A stretch of DNA of 64,000 nucleotides from Piscicola geometra. Lineage: Eukaryota; Annelida; Clitellata; Hirudinida; Piscicolidae. Positions 38,000 to 63,521 of this stretch are shown one piece after another (within the stretch, counting starts at the first letter, position 1; every line of letters starts with the position of its first letter). The notes under the pieces were generated by a model. It saw only the letters and a list, made by a program, of their open reading frames with translations, did not search any database and was not told where the DNA came from. The translations under genes and the position numbers were made by a program. Location: the NCBI GenBank assembly GCA_943735955.1, contig OX030969.1, positions 2,540,587 through 2,604,586 of the forward strand. Direction: 5' to 3'.

Positions 38000-39456
38000 A
38001 AAAAATTTGATTTGTAATTCTAGAAAGTTTAAAATGACTCAATTCTTCGTTTGTTTATTCATTCATTCATTTTTTCATTGGGGCATTCATTCACGGGTTT
38101 ATTAGTTCATTCATTAAATTAAAAAAATGTGAAATTTCAAGTTTGTAACTAATAATTTTCGTTTAAAAGAAGGTCATTAATTTTTTTTGTAGTGTTAACT
38201 TTTTATTCTTCTATTTTGATATAAGCATTTAGTTTTATGACTATGCCTATTATTTTCTTTTACCTATTTACATGTAATAGATGTGGCGTTGAGATTCAAA
38301 ATGATTATTGAAGAATTAAAAACAGGTTTTTAAAAATATCATTTGTTTTACAAATATTTCAATCATCTTTGCTTTGTAATTACTGTATTACTGTATTTTT
38401 TATTAAAAACATGGGATGCAAATGTTAGAAGAAAGGACTAACGAGTCTTCATCTTCAAATCTAGCTTCTAGATTTACATTTGGTGCATTTTCATCAAAAT
38501 CTTGGAACTTCGGAATAAAATTATGATTTTTTCACTTATTTAGTTTAGTTACTTTTCAACAGCTTTTTTTTAGAAAGTACACTAACTTTTTTTAAAACTT
38601 TTTTTTAGGGTGGTCGAAGCCTACTTTGGCTACGGCCCCGTATTGAACAATAGCGATCATGATTGCTCATTCCAAGCATGCATCAGGCCTTCAAGCTGAT
38701 TATAATTATAATCAAATAATTAAAAAAATTCTCGAAAATTTTAAAGTGTTAAAAAAACTAAATATATATTTCCCTATAAGAGTGAGAGGGAGCCCGCATG
38801 GTCTATTTGAGTTCAGAGGTGCTATTTTTAATGAAATTATTTTATTGAGATTTTCTCTCTAAACCGTCTAATTTATATAGGCGTAGATTAAAACAAGCGC
38901 AAATATGAAAAAAATGAAAAGTATTTAAAAAATGTTTAAAGATGTTGTTAAAAATATTATTGCGAAAAAAAATCCCAAAAAAAAGTTAGTATTTATTGGT
39001 TGGTTGTGTTGGCTAATAAGTACGAAGGGACTTATTCGAACCATATATATACATCTACGGAATTTATATATAAGGACAAAGTAGTTAAACCAAACTTCCT
39101 CTAAGATGTTTCACCTACAACCTCCTGATGGAACAGTCAAAAATTGATGCTACTACACCAGAGAAACAGTTTTTAAAGCTGCATCTTTAAGAAGAAACAT
39201 TCGAAAAATAGTGATTAGTTGAAACTATATTTACACATAGAAGAACGCCACTAAACTCATCTGGAGCACAAGCTGTATCACAGCCAAAAGATTCTGCAGA
39301 CGCACAGATCTGATAAGAGTAAATCACAGAGGTTAGCAAGGAAGTGTGCTAATGACTAGTAGCTATACCCTTAGTCATGACTGTTGAAGAGGGGGGGAGG
39401 GGAGAATTTTATTTAAGTGGGAAATTTTAACTTATACACATAAATGTATTTCTTTA
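38000..39456. other. AT-rich spacer with no recognisable gene
   Basis: Only short frames. A motif TTAGGGTGGTCGAAGCCTAC near 38608 looks repeat-like. Nothing else is supported. Confidence 0.6.
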
Positions 39457-39967
39457 CACTGTGTGCCAAAAAAACATGCTATTGTATATGTGTATAACTT
39501 TGGCAAATGTTGACCGATTATGATTTTTTACTGTTATTTGACTCAAAAAGGAAAAGTGAAAAAGATTATTTAAAAAAATATTTCAATTCCTTCGATATAC
39601 CTTGTGAAAATGAAACAAGCGTGAAAAAAGCGAACACTTTTCTGCAAAACACATGAAAATAGTTTTACTTTTTGTATTTTTTGTAATTTTAATAATTTAT
39701 TTAAGTTCATACCTTTTGTAATTTCAAATGTTTATTTAAATTTATCCTTTTTAAAATCATAATTATTTTATTATTTTTATTTGTTTTACATTTGTTTCAG
39801 TTTCACTTGATAAAGGTATTATATATTAAAGGGCTCAAAATAATTTCCTGCTTCCCACTCATTCCTAAGTCAAATATTACAAAAATTTGAAAAAAATTTA
39901 TATTTGCCAAAGTTATAATAAAGTATACAGTGGCATGTTTTTTGGCCATGTTTTTTGGCCCACAGTT
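39457..39967 (+). mobile_element. Foldback MITE with mariner-like TA target site
   Basis: Ends are CACTGTGTGCCAAAAAAACA and, inverted, AACTGTGGGCCAAAAAACAT, each next to TA. Inverted similarity continues inward (AACTTTGGCAAAT ... ATTTGCCAAAGTT; TTTGACT). The right end has a duplicated 14-bp CATGTTTTTTGGCC block. No coding capacity in 511 bp. Confidence 0.75.
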
Positions 39968-40271
39968 TATATCTGTGTGTTAAATTCAAATTTGATTTCC
40001 TTTTTTTTACTCATGTTTGAATGGGCAAGTTCGAACAGTCTGAAAAGTCAATTCAATCACCAGTATAATTAAGGTAGCGTAAATCCGAACTAGCTTCAAG
40101 ATAATTTGGTTATGATACACTTAAACTATTTATAAGTACCAATACAAATTATTTTTAAAAATGATACTTAAAATCGAATAAAAATATTAAAAAATGAATT
40201 ATAAATACATCAAATCACTACTAATCCCATCACCGTCAACCATCATACTTTACGCAGAGTGATATTATCCG

Positions 40272-41280
40272 TGAAGATTTCACGAAAAATAGCAAAAAAA
40301 TTTTTTATTTCCCGTGAAAAATAATATCTGTGAAAAATTTTTTTAAATTCTATTTATTTTTTCGTTATTTTCAAAAAATATAACAAAAAGAGTTATGCTT
40401 ATCGTGAATTTTTCATTAAAAAGAAACAAAAATTGAATTTTTTCAGTTTAAGAAAAAAATATAGATGCATTTGAAATATCTCTAATCCTAATCATAACTT
40501 AACCCTTACTCTACCCCTAATCTTAACTTTACCCATAACCTTAATCCTACCCCTTAAACCTACCCCTTTATTTTCACAGAATACAAAACAGTGATATCTT
40601 GTGAAATGTTTCCAACAAATAAGTGAAATAAAAATGATTTCAAAACAAAATGACACAAATAAATAAAAAAAATCATGAAAATTTAAAGAAATGGTTTTGT
40701 TTATCGTAATATTCACGAAAATAACAAAATCGCAATAGTTTCATCTTGAAAATTGCACGGAATATAGTTTAGAACACATTAAAACCAGTGAATGTTTCAC
40801 GGAAAATAGCAAAAAAGTTCTTTATTTCCCGTGAAATATTCTATATGTGAAAAAACATTCTTTAAATCTATTTATTTTTTCGTTGTTTTCAAAAAATATA
40901 ACAAAAAGAGTTATACTTACCGTGAATTTATCATTAAAATTAAACAAAAATGAAATTTTTTCAATAAAAAAAATAAATTTTAATATAGACACATTTGAAA
41001 TAACCCTAATTATGAAAAAAAACTTAATCTTCATTCTACCCATAACCTTAACTCTACCCATAATCACAATCCTACCCTTTATTTTCACAAAATACAAAAC
41101 AGTGATATCTTGTGACATTTTCACGAAAAATAACTGAAATTATAAGGATTTAAAAAAAAATAAAACAAAAAAAAACAATCATGAAAATTAGAAAAATGGT
41201 TTCGTTTATCATGATATTCACGAAAATAACAAAAATCGCAATGGTTTCATCGTGAAAATTGTACGGAATTTAATTTAGAA
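40272..41280 (-). repeat. Dispersed repeat in tandem duplicate (two units of about 0.52 kb)
   Basis: 40272-40790 and 40792-41280 align throughout (TTTCACGGAAAATAGC; CTTTATTTCCCGTGAAA; TTTTCGTTNTTTTCAAAAAA; AACAAAAAGAGTTATNCTTA; then degenerate CCCTAA-like runs; then TCACGAAAATAACAAAA). The same family, in the other orientation, occurs at about 9280-9960, 14700-15200 and 20800-21720. Confidence 0.75.
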
Positions 41281-41720
41281 CATATTAAAACCAGTTCCAG
41301 CACGAAACACACGCTCACAAATGCATCTTCTTTGTCTCTGACGAACCTTGCTCTGGTCTCTGTATCTCTCTTTAACTTGCCCAGTGGGCTTTCCTTTCCT
41401 CTTGTAAAACATGGCTGCAAAGCCTCGCTGCAGTGTACAATGGCGGCATTCAGACATTGCAGTCGCACGGAGATGCTGGCTCGTTTGACTTTAAAAATTC
41501 AAGTCTTTTGTCTCCCATGATGTTGAGGACTTTCTCGAACAACTCCATTCTGTTTTATATTCATGTCACTTTCCAAGCTTTCCATATTTGCTTCTTCTTC
41601 TTCTTCCTCTTTTTTCCATACTTGACATGTTGGGGTTGGTCTCCATTGCATTTTCTTGGCTAAAAGCGCTTCAAGGGAATCCTCACATCAAAACTTCAAA
41701 CCATTTTATGTGAAAGGCCA
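41250..41720 (-). other. Unrecognised open stretches, possibly a decayed gene
   Basis: On the minus strand there are short frames: an ATG-started METNPNMSSMEKRGRRRR, then MELFEKVLNIMGDKRLEF, then a Cys-rich stretch with CRHCTLQRGFAAMFYKRKG. The GC content is higher than in the surrounding repeats. I recognise no family, and stops separate the pieces. It may be a retropseudogene or exon debris. Confidence 0.3.
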
Positions 41721-42080
41721 AATAAGGAAAGTGGAGGATGGAAGGTTCACACTGGCATGTCTTTACAAACGTCTCCAGCAGCTACATTCTTGTTCATAAT
41801 TGAATCGAAAATTCAAGTGTGGGCAAAGTCAATTGTAGAATTATAAAACAATCTAAGTAATAGAGATAGAACAATAGGCCAAAAAAAGTAAATAATTTTT
41901 GAAAAAAAGCATGATAATACTAAATGAAACTAAGATTTTAAAAGACAACCGTAAAGAGTTTGCCGATACATTCCTTAGATTGCGTTGCACCTAAGCACTT
42001 ATGCTAACATGTAATAAACATAAAAAACAAAAAAACATTTTTTCCCCATAAGATTGATGCTGAGGATGAAGATGATGACG

Positions 42081-55419
<13,339 letters not shown>

Positions 55420-56400
55420 GTAATGTTAATTCTGTTTTATTATGAAAACTTCACCTAGTTTGGCATTCAGAATCAACTTTACTAATTCTTTAGCTAACTT
55501 GCTTTTGAAAGGGCGGTGGGGTACAGTTAGATGAATTTTTAAATTCTTTATAATTATTTATAATGGTCAGAAAATTTTTGAAGCAAAAACATCTTTTTTT
55601 TTCTTAAATTCTAGTTAATTTTGACTGCTTTTTGTTTGACCCATTGCTTTAAAGCCTCCGAAAGACGGGATAGATCCATCTCTAGGCTGCTGGCTCTTTT
55701 ATAGGATGATGGATCTACTGACTGCATTCAATTTACTAGTTACTTTAGTCTATGGTTCACCTTACCACACTGCCTTTCCATTCCAAGGTTGTGAGCATTG
55801 ATTTCAGAAGCCTGCTCACTGATTGGGTACTTCATAGGTAAGGCTTCTTCATCAATGTCTTAGTCTCTCTTTTGCCTATCTAAAACCGTCTTGAGATGGG
55901 GCTGCATAAAAGAAATTAACTTTTAGACTTACTCCAAGTGCTCAACTGCTGCTTTTGACACCAAGTGCACATCCAAGCAGGAAAACACCACCAGAACAAC
56001 TTGAAATAGGAAGGATCCATAACTTCTATGACTAGACAGGCTAGGCGATTGTTTATCTGTGGGTTCTGGCTTGAGAACTCAGAGAGATCATTTAAGTGGT
56101 GAATATAAACTGCTGTTACCTTAGAAAAAAATCAAACTTGTTGTCTTTGTAAAAAACAGCCCACTGGATACCATTCTTTGCTTAAGATAGAGAAGAGCCA
56201 CCAGCTGAAGACACATGTCAAGTGCATGTCCAACTAAACTAGAATTTTTTCTATAAACGTTTATTTCCCCCACTAAACTTTGTAAAACCTGATATATTTT
56301 TATATCCGTTTCAAGCAATTGTAGAACTTTATTCATGCCACTGTCTAAACCCAGTGTAGTGTGGGCGACAAAAATATTTTTTACAATACAATACAATACA
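55420..56400 (-). other. Unassigned region, possibly a decayed transposase
   Basis: The first 120 bp match gene 1 intron 19. From about 55650 the minus strand has fragments SLVGHALDMCLQLVALLYLK and NNRLACLVIEVMDPSYFKLF, which read like transposon-derived protein. I do not recognise the family. Confidence 0.35.
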
Positions 56401-56539
56401 ACAGCGAATATTATTAACGTGGCGTAAACCCGGACGGGCTTCAAAACCACTTGGTTATGGAAAATTTGATAATAATATTAATGATAGATGAATAAATGGA
56501 AAGTATAGGAGAAGTAAGGTATTGAAATTTAACAGTAAA

Positions 56540-56540
<1 letters not shown>

Positions 56541-56591
<51 letters not shown>

Positions 56592-56652
56592 CATATACAC
56601 ATACATATAAACACATATATCCGTATATATACACACACATATATACATATAT
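56541..56652 (+). repeat. AT/ACAT microsatellite
   Basis: (AT)n of about 45 bp, then ATACAT/ACACAT variants. Confidence 0.92.
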
Positions 56653-57034
56653 ATTTAATTTTTTTTAAAGATTGAAACTGAAATGATAATGACAATAAAT
56701 TTAAGAAAAAAAAGTAAATATCTATATTATATTATTATTATTATTTATTATTATTATTATTATTTTTTACAATTATTATTGACCATTTGTAAAAATATGA
56801 AAAAAGAATGAAATTGGGAAGCAAGAAATTGATTAATGAAAAATGAGCAGTAAATTTGTAAGTTATTGTTATCGGTCGAACAAGTACGTTTTCAGGGAAC
56901 GGCTGAATGTCGCGGTCGAGCTCGGGGATTTGAGTCTATTGGGAAGACTATTCCAAAGAGTCGGCGCTGCAACAAAAAAGCTTCTTGCACCTGCATACTT
57001 GAGTTTGTAGCTCTGTGGAACTACATCTCTTGAC

Positions 57035-58447
57035 CTAGCAGACCTGAGTCTTTTCCCTCTGGGGAAGACTTGCTCTCATGACAATGCTACTCGACAAATA
57101 ATCTGGGCACTCATTAGACAGACACTTGTGCATTAACAAGATGTTTTTGTATTCAATTCTATTTTCAACACGAAGCCAGTGAAGCTCTTTGAGAACAGGG
57201 CTGATGTGATCATACTTTCTAGCACCTGTTATGAGCCTAGCTGTGGTGTTGATTATAGACTGAATTTTCTGCAGCTGCGTCATTGGCAACCCAGTAAGAA
57301 TGATATTGCCATAGTCAATTCGACTGAGAACCAAAGCAGAAGCCAATGTACTCAGTGAGTCCTTGGTCAATAACCATCTTATGGATCGTATTTGGCGTAA
57401 AGAAGCAAAGCAGGTTTGAGTCATCTTGTTGATGTTTGTCGTCATGGTGAGGTCTTTGTCGAGATAAACTCCTAGGTTTCTGACACTATCGGAAGGAATT
57501 ATCTCGTTCTGACAAATGCAAACTGGATCTTTGGGAGTGTGAGTAGAGTTTCGACGGGATGAGAGCCAGATAACTTCAGTTTTGCTGGAGTTAAGTTTCA
57601 GTTGATTGGCACCCATCCAAGCAGCAATTTCATCAATGCATGATGACACCTTTGCTTGCAGGTCAGCCTGATGACCTTTAATGCAATGACCGTAAATCTG
57701 GGTGTCATCAGCGTACTGATGAAAAGCGAGCTCATGTCTAGCTGCTATTCTTTCCAAATCTCCAGTGTACAAAGTGAACAGTAAAGGACCAAGGACTGAA
57801 CCTTGGGGGACTCCTACAGCGGAAACCGACATTGTCGATTTTGTCCCACTACAGCGGATGTCAAAACATCTGTCATTTAAGTAGTCCCTAAACCATTCTA
57901 ACGCAGAGTCAGAGAAACCATAGGAGATGTGCAGTCTTCGGAGCAGTGTTGCGTGATCTACCAGATCGAAAGCTGCCGATAAATCAAGCAAAACTAACAA
58001 TGTAAGCTTACCGTCATCTGCTGCCCTAACGATGTCTGAAAAGACTTTGGTTATGGCAGTTTCTGTCGAATGATGACGACGGTAGGCTGACTGCAAGGGA
58101 GGGAAAAGATGAAATTCTGTGAGGTAGTTGACTACCCTGTGGAGAACTAATCTTTCCATGAGTTTGGACAACACCCTCAAGTTTGAAATAGGCCTGTACG
58201 ACGAAGTTTCAGTGAGTTTAAGACTTGGCTTCTTGAGCAGTGGCGTGATGTAGGCCGACTTGAAGGACTTCGGAACCCTGCCTGCCGAAAAAGACCTGTT
58301 GAATAAGCTCACTAAAAAAGGAGCAATTATTCCAGATATCTCTTTCAACAGCCATGTAGGAACAGGGTCATTCGAGCACTGCTTATTCGGAAGCCCTTGA
58401 ATAGCCCTAACTACTTCTTCTTCGTCGACTATGCTGAACCCATTCAA
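57035..58447 (-). pseudogene. LINE reverse transcriptase
   Basis: Motifs SSYRPISNLRVLSKLMERLV, LLVLLDLSAAFDLVDHATLL, GVPQGSVLGPLLFTLYTGDL, catalytic FHQYADDTQIYGH, and LKLNSSKTEVIWLSSR, then SRIDYGNIILTGLPMTQLQ and ELHWLRVENRIEYK. One inserted C near 57068 shifts the last 60 codons out of frame. Otherwise well preserved. Confidence 0.92.
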
Positions 58448-58570
58448 ACTGAGCCCGTGCTCGCAGAATGAAAATGTTGGGTAATCTTGGGCATTGATTG
58501 ACCTTCTCGCCGACGCAACTTTCTCTGTGAGGTGTGCGTGATAGTCATCAGCACTGATGCCTGAGACTGA

Positions 58571-59311
58571 CTACGTCTTACTTCTGCCCGCGATGCTATT
58601 GATGAGTTTCCAGGTGTCAGCTGGCTTCCCTTTGGACTGAGAGAGCTTCAAGTTCCAGAACTGCTCTCGCTTGCGTCTGCACAGACTCTTGTAAACTTTC
58701 AACTGCTTGACCCAGGCAGTACGTGCTTGCTCATTTTTTGACTTACTGTAGCTTTTCTCAAGACTTCTCTTAAGGCGTTTAGAGGCGCGACACTCATGGT
58801 CAAACCAAGGGTCCGAAGGCCTCTGGTGTACTCTAACAGTCTTAAGAGGAATCAACTTATCGAAAATTCTAATCAAAGTGGAGCTGTAGAGGCCAGCAGC
58901 TGAATCTACATCAAGGTCAGTGCTAGACGAGAGTGGAGACAGTCGAACCTGTTGAGCAAACTCTGTTCTATCCAAGAGTTTCCAGCGTCTACTAGAAGTT
59001 ATTTTGTACACAGGAGGAGGCTTGGCCAGTTGACACTTCCAGACCAACAGTTTGTGGTCGGAGAAGCCTACCTCAATGCAGTCAACTTCAAGACTCTTTC
59101 TTGAGGCAACAACATCAAGCCACCCTCCCTGACTATGGGTTGGTTGGTTGACTGATGACTGGAAACCATGAGAGCTCAGGATATTCTGAAACGTCTGAGT
59201 ATCGTTATCACTTGGATTTTCAAGGTGGAAGTTGAAATCTCCCAGGATTAATACTTCTTCACTGTATGTGGCCAAGGTGCTCATGATTTCATTGAAATCC
59301 TTGAAGAACAC
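58571..59311 (-). pseudogene. LINE endonuclease part
   Basis: EVLILGDFNFHLENPSD and VGFSDHKLLVWKCQL carry the GDFN and SDH active-site motifs. The region after it (QRPSDPWFDHECRASKRLKR) is the usual linker. Upstream residues of the domain are lost by truncation; the frame ends at a TAG that probably replaced a Gln codon. Confidence 0.88.
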
Positions 59312-59729
59312 GCTAGAAGCATAACCTGTTCGATAAACAACTGAACCAATGACTGCCCTTGAACCAGAAGTGATTCTGACACAAAGATGCTCAAGAGTTG
59401 AGGACTGAACTTTTTATAATTTTTTAAATAATATTTATAATATTATATTATGTTAGATATCATATTAAGTAACCTTATTATCGTAAAACTTGAGTAAATT
59501 AAATTATTTCTTTTTACTTGAAAACGCTGAGGCATAAATCTTCAAGTTGGTTTTTTGGGTGTTGAGGGGGGGCTCATCAAAAGTAACAACTTCCATTATT
59601 AAATCTTCATGAAATAACCTAGTGAACTATATTCAAAGTGGATGAAACAAGTTTTCAAATTTTAGATTTTTTGCCTACTTATGCCCCCCCTAATATTACA
59701 AGACGGATGCATAGATATGAAATTCATTT

Positions 59730-60149
59730 TTTTTAATTTTTAAAACGCATAACTGTAAATAAGCTCGTTCCATCTTTGGAACCAGTTCATCTTGAGCAAC
59801 CTATTAACTATCTTTCCACCATGAAATCTTAATTAGATTTGTATAAAAATACTAAAATCGAACGAAAAAATTAAACAATTATCTAAGCGATAAAAGGTTA
59901 GTTTTGAGAAATGTTAAATGTGAACAGGAAATAAAATATTATAAGTATAAAAATTTAAAAAAATAATTTATTAAATTAATTTTTTTTTATTGTACATAAA
60001 AAGTGAAAAACTCGTTATTAAAACAGCCAAAAACATGAAAATTTATGTTGCGAAAAAACTTAACAGCGGTGGTATATAGGTTAATCAATTTTTAAAAATT
60101 TACTAAAGGTGAGCCCTTCCCCAGCATTTTTTGCTGGTTGCGACCCTAG
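59730..60149 (-). mobile_element. hAT end fragment in inverted orientation
   Basis: Minus strand begins AGGGTCGCAACCAGCAAAAAATGCTGGGG and follows the same sequence as 60227-60560, making a head-to-head pair of hAT ends with about 80 bp between them. Confidence 0.7.
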
Positions 60150-60226
60150 TAACAATTGTGAGATAAAAAAGAGGAAAAAAGATAAATACACGAAGATTAA
60201 ATTCAGAAATGTTATATAGTTCTTTA

Positions 60227-62256
60227 CAGGGGCGCAACCAGCAAAAAATGCTGGGAGGCTCAACTTTAGTAATAAAAAAAATTGTTTAATCCATTTCCCG
60301 CAGCTGTTGCGATTTGCAACTCTAATTTTCATATTTTTTGCTGTTTTTATACCGAGTTTTTTTTGCATATTTTGTACAATAAGTTTTACATTTTAATTTT
60401 ATAAGTTAAATTTCAACTTTTTTTATTTTATTATTTATAGTCTTTTATATCCTGTTCACATTTAAAATTTCTCAAAACAATCTTTCTTTGCTTAGATAAT
60501 TGTTCAATTTTTTCGTTCGATTTTTAGTATATTTATAAAAATTTAGTCTTAATTTCAGTGTGAAAAAATAGTTAATACTTGAATTAATTTTTTTAATATT
60601 CAAATTAACTTGCAAAACGTTTTTAATGCTTTTAAAAATCAATGGTGCGTTTTCGCAACATTGACATAATATGATTTCATATGATTTTTAATAAGTCTAA
60701 TCATTATAATAATAATAATAAAATTAATATTTTAATGTTAATGTATTATGAAATTTATAAAATTAATATTAAAAGTTGAATTTTGTAGATGAATGTTGAT
60801 TTTTATATTTCGATAAAAATTTCAACCCGCAAATGCTTCACACTTGAAGCTTTTATTGAAAAGAATATAGTTTTTTAACCTCTCATAGGTTGAATATAAA
60901 ATTAAAATAAAGATAACATTCGACCACAGTGTTGTCTTTGAAACAGCACGACAGTTTATGAGTGCTGCTGTAATTCACGTTAAATAATTTGCTTTGTTGT
61001 AATTAAAATAATTATTATTAATAATATAACAAATAAAATAATTAGAAGTCTGAATTTATCGAACTATTCGCAATTGAAATTTATTTCTGTTTAATAAATG
61101 TGGTTTGAATCAATTTATTTTTGATTTCTTACTGTACATAAGTATGTCACACTTCCCGCTCACGTTGCGTTTTCGCAACATTTTGCCCCATCAAAACTTA
61201 TGAAATAATTGTTTTCAATTTTTCTTGAGTTATTCTTATAAGCATATAATGCAAGTCTAAATGTAAAATTCATTTTAACTTTTTTTCTCGAGTAGCGGCG
61301 GTCAATGGGCTAAATAAAAACTACCAATTATAATTGATAAGGCATTTAGATAGTTTATTATTAATACAAAAGAAAAACTACAAACTAAGTTGCATAGTAT
61401 TCTCAAAGTACGTCATCATTTTTAAACTAAGGTAAAAAGTAGAAAAATAAGTTTGATATGAGATCCTAAACAGTCTATAATTTTTTTTCAAATATTTAGT
61501 TTCAACTAAATTTTGATGTGTTCTCAGTTACAAAATAATTTTCGATCAGTTTGTGAAAATCTTTTCACCATTTCAATTACTGGAAAAAGTGCAGTAGCGG
61601 TTTTGGGAGCAGATATTCTCAAACAAGCTTTGCAAACGACGAGCAGAAACAGTCGTCCTAAGATTAATTTTAATAAGCCGAAGTTTAGAAAATGCTCTTT
61701 CTGCATCTGATGAAGTAACTGGCAGACTCAGAACAACATCGAGCATATAATGCAACTCGGGCTGAAGGCTTGTTGCTCAAAAGAATTCTTGCAGTTCGAT
61801 ACATGCAATGAGATCAGACTGATACGCACGTAAACTTCATGTGTTGATGTGATTTTGAGCTGTTTTTACACAGTTTCAGCGTTCTTTCCATGAAGGTTGG
61901 ATAATTTTGAAAGCTCGAAAGTTATTTTGTCTATCTGATTTGTTCTTTATATACTGTGTCATGGCTTAAAAAATTTACATATAAAAAGTGTAAAAATTTA
62001 AAAGTGTAGTTAAGGTCTAGTGGTACTCTATTTATTCTCAGAATTTGTGACATGTTAGTGTTATTTTGGTGTGATCTCTATGTTCTGTGTTGATATATGA
62101 AATGTTTCATGAGATAAAGACCCGATGGCCATCCAGAGAAAATATCATTGTTCTATGGCATATTGAAAAATTCATTATCCCCCCCCCCAAAAACCCATCG
62201 ATTTTCGAAAAAGTGCGAGACCCTCTGAAAAGGTCTGGGGGGGGGGGGCTGTAGTC
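60227..62256 (-). mobile_element. hAT transposon, second copy of the 46271-48214 family
   Basis: Starts CAGGGGCGCAACCAGC and aligns with the intron 4 element over its length up to the poly-C/G run near 62240; the right terminus is truncated. The minus-strand frame at 61755-61573 reads LPVTSSDAERAFSKLRLIKI, a clear hAT dimerisation motif. Confidence 0.82.
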
Positions 62257-62307
62257 AAATCTGGATTAAACCATTTTATACTAATGTCAAATTAGCTGAT
62301 ATTATAT

Positions 62308-62373
62308 TGCGTTAAAACACGATTATACTTTCGATTAAAATGTTTAATTGAAAAACTTCGATTAACAGCTCTA
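62308..62373. repeat. hAT end fragment (TAGAGCTGTTAATCGAAG)
   Basis: Inverted match to the left end of the element at 18729. Confidence 0.5.
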
Positions 62374-62396
62374 CTAATAAGATGAAGGATCATTAT

Positions 62397-63102
62397 CAGA
62401 GATTAGCATAGTTTAACTAAATAGTTGCAAACTAATAGTTTAACTATATTATTTCACTTTCCTGGATAGTTTAACTAAAAATATATAGTTTAGTTAAAAT
62501 GACAGTTGAACTGAAATATTTTGCCACACTACCCAGTTGAGCTGTTGTTGAAAGATTTTTCAGCGTTGCTTCACAAATTTTGACTGCACGCCGCTGTCGG
62601 ATGTCGGATGAAAATCTCTACAATATAGTCTTCAATCAGTCTAGGGTTAAATGAGTGTACTGAATAAAGTTAAACTGACAATATAAGACTATAAAAGTAC
62701 TTTAAAGCCAGAATATTACTGAATTTACTTTTTAAGTTTTGCAACATGTATTTTTTCATTATAAGGGTCATTTAAAATAAAATGTATGTGTTTTTTCTAA
62801 GAGTCTTTTGAACGTATTTTTGTTTTTACATTTCTTTCTAAGGGCTATTTTAAACGAATGGCTAGTAAAGACATGGTTTCAATGGCTTTTTATGTTACAG
62901 TGGTAATGCTGCTTCAGATTCTGCCTGTCAATAAGTGACTACAAAAATAGTTGCAAAATAGTTTGGAAAAGTTTAAATACTTTTTTAAGTTTAGTTAATT
63001 ATTCTCGAAAATAAGCTTATAACTATTAGTTAAACTACTCATTTTTTAGTGGAAAAATAGTTATATTTTAACTACAAATATTTAGTTAGTTGCCCATCAC
63101 TG
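62397..63102 (+). mobile_element. Short hAT element with transposase C-terminus
   Basis: ATCATTAT at 62389-62396 and 63103-63110 flanks ends CAGAGATTAGCATAGTTT and, inverted, CAGTGATGGGCAACTAAC. At about 62535-62652 the plus strand reads VERFFSVASQILTARRCRMS then DENLYNIVFNQSRVK and a stop. Confidence 0.88.
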
Positions 63103-63442
63103 ATCATTATTAAAACTACTTCTTCATAATTAAGAATCTTAATTAAAAAGTGTCAAACAATCTTAATATAAGATTGTTTGAATCTTGAAAATAGCAAGCT
63201 TACATTTTAAAATGTGGCGCTAAAAAGGTTGGAAATTACTGTTTTAAAGTTTAAGGGGGGTTGGAAAAAGAAAAATAGAACTAGGAATAGTTTTAAAATA
63301 AGACCAACATGGTTTTAAGAGGGCAGTTAGTGATGGCTTGTAAAAAGAGTTGTTGAAGATGCATGTTTTAGATTTCAAATTGGGTTGAGGAGATGTTAGT
63401 GAGGGATGCTTCAAAAGATGGTTTTTATATCCACCCACATAG

Positions 63443-63521
63443 AAAATTATGGTCCATATTTGAGGAATGAGAACTACGAGAGATTTTCGGCAATAAAAAA
63501 AGACACTCCTCTGATACTTAA
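63443..63521 (+). CDS. Third copy of exon 13: start of another Ig5 module
   Basis: Acceptor CCCACATAG and donor GTGAGT flank 79 bp in the same phases (1 in, 2 out) as exon 13 of genes 1 and 2. The frame contains NYGPYLRNENYERFSAIKKD. The upstream 200 bp and the downstream intron up to base 64000 match the corresponding introns of gene 2 (49830-50150). Gene 2 exon 19 ends in phase 1, so this exon could be spliced to it, which would make a receptor with repeated Ig5-Ig6 modules; alternatively it belongs to a third gene. Confidence 0.6.

Larger units (their letters stand above)
56877..59412 (-). mobile_element. LINE of the CR1/L2/Jockey group, 5' truncated
   Basis: Endonuclease frame 59311-58571 and reverse transcriptase frame 58447-57035 lie in the same phase, separated by a single TAG and an open linker. 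The C-terminus continues one base out of frame to a stop near 56877 with TLWNSLPNRLKS and RSLKTYLFDR. The endonuclease start is missing (frame open from 59412). Confidence 0.9.
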
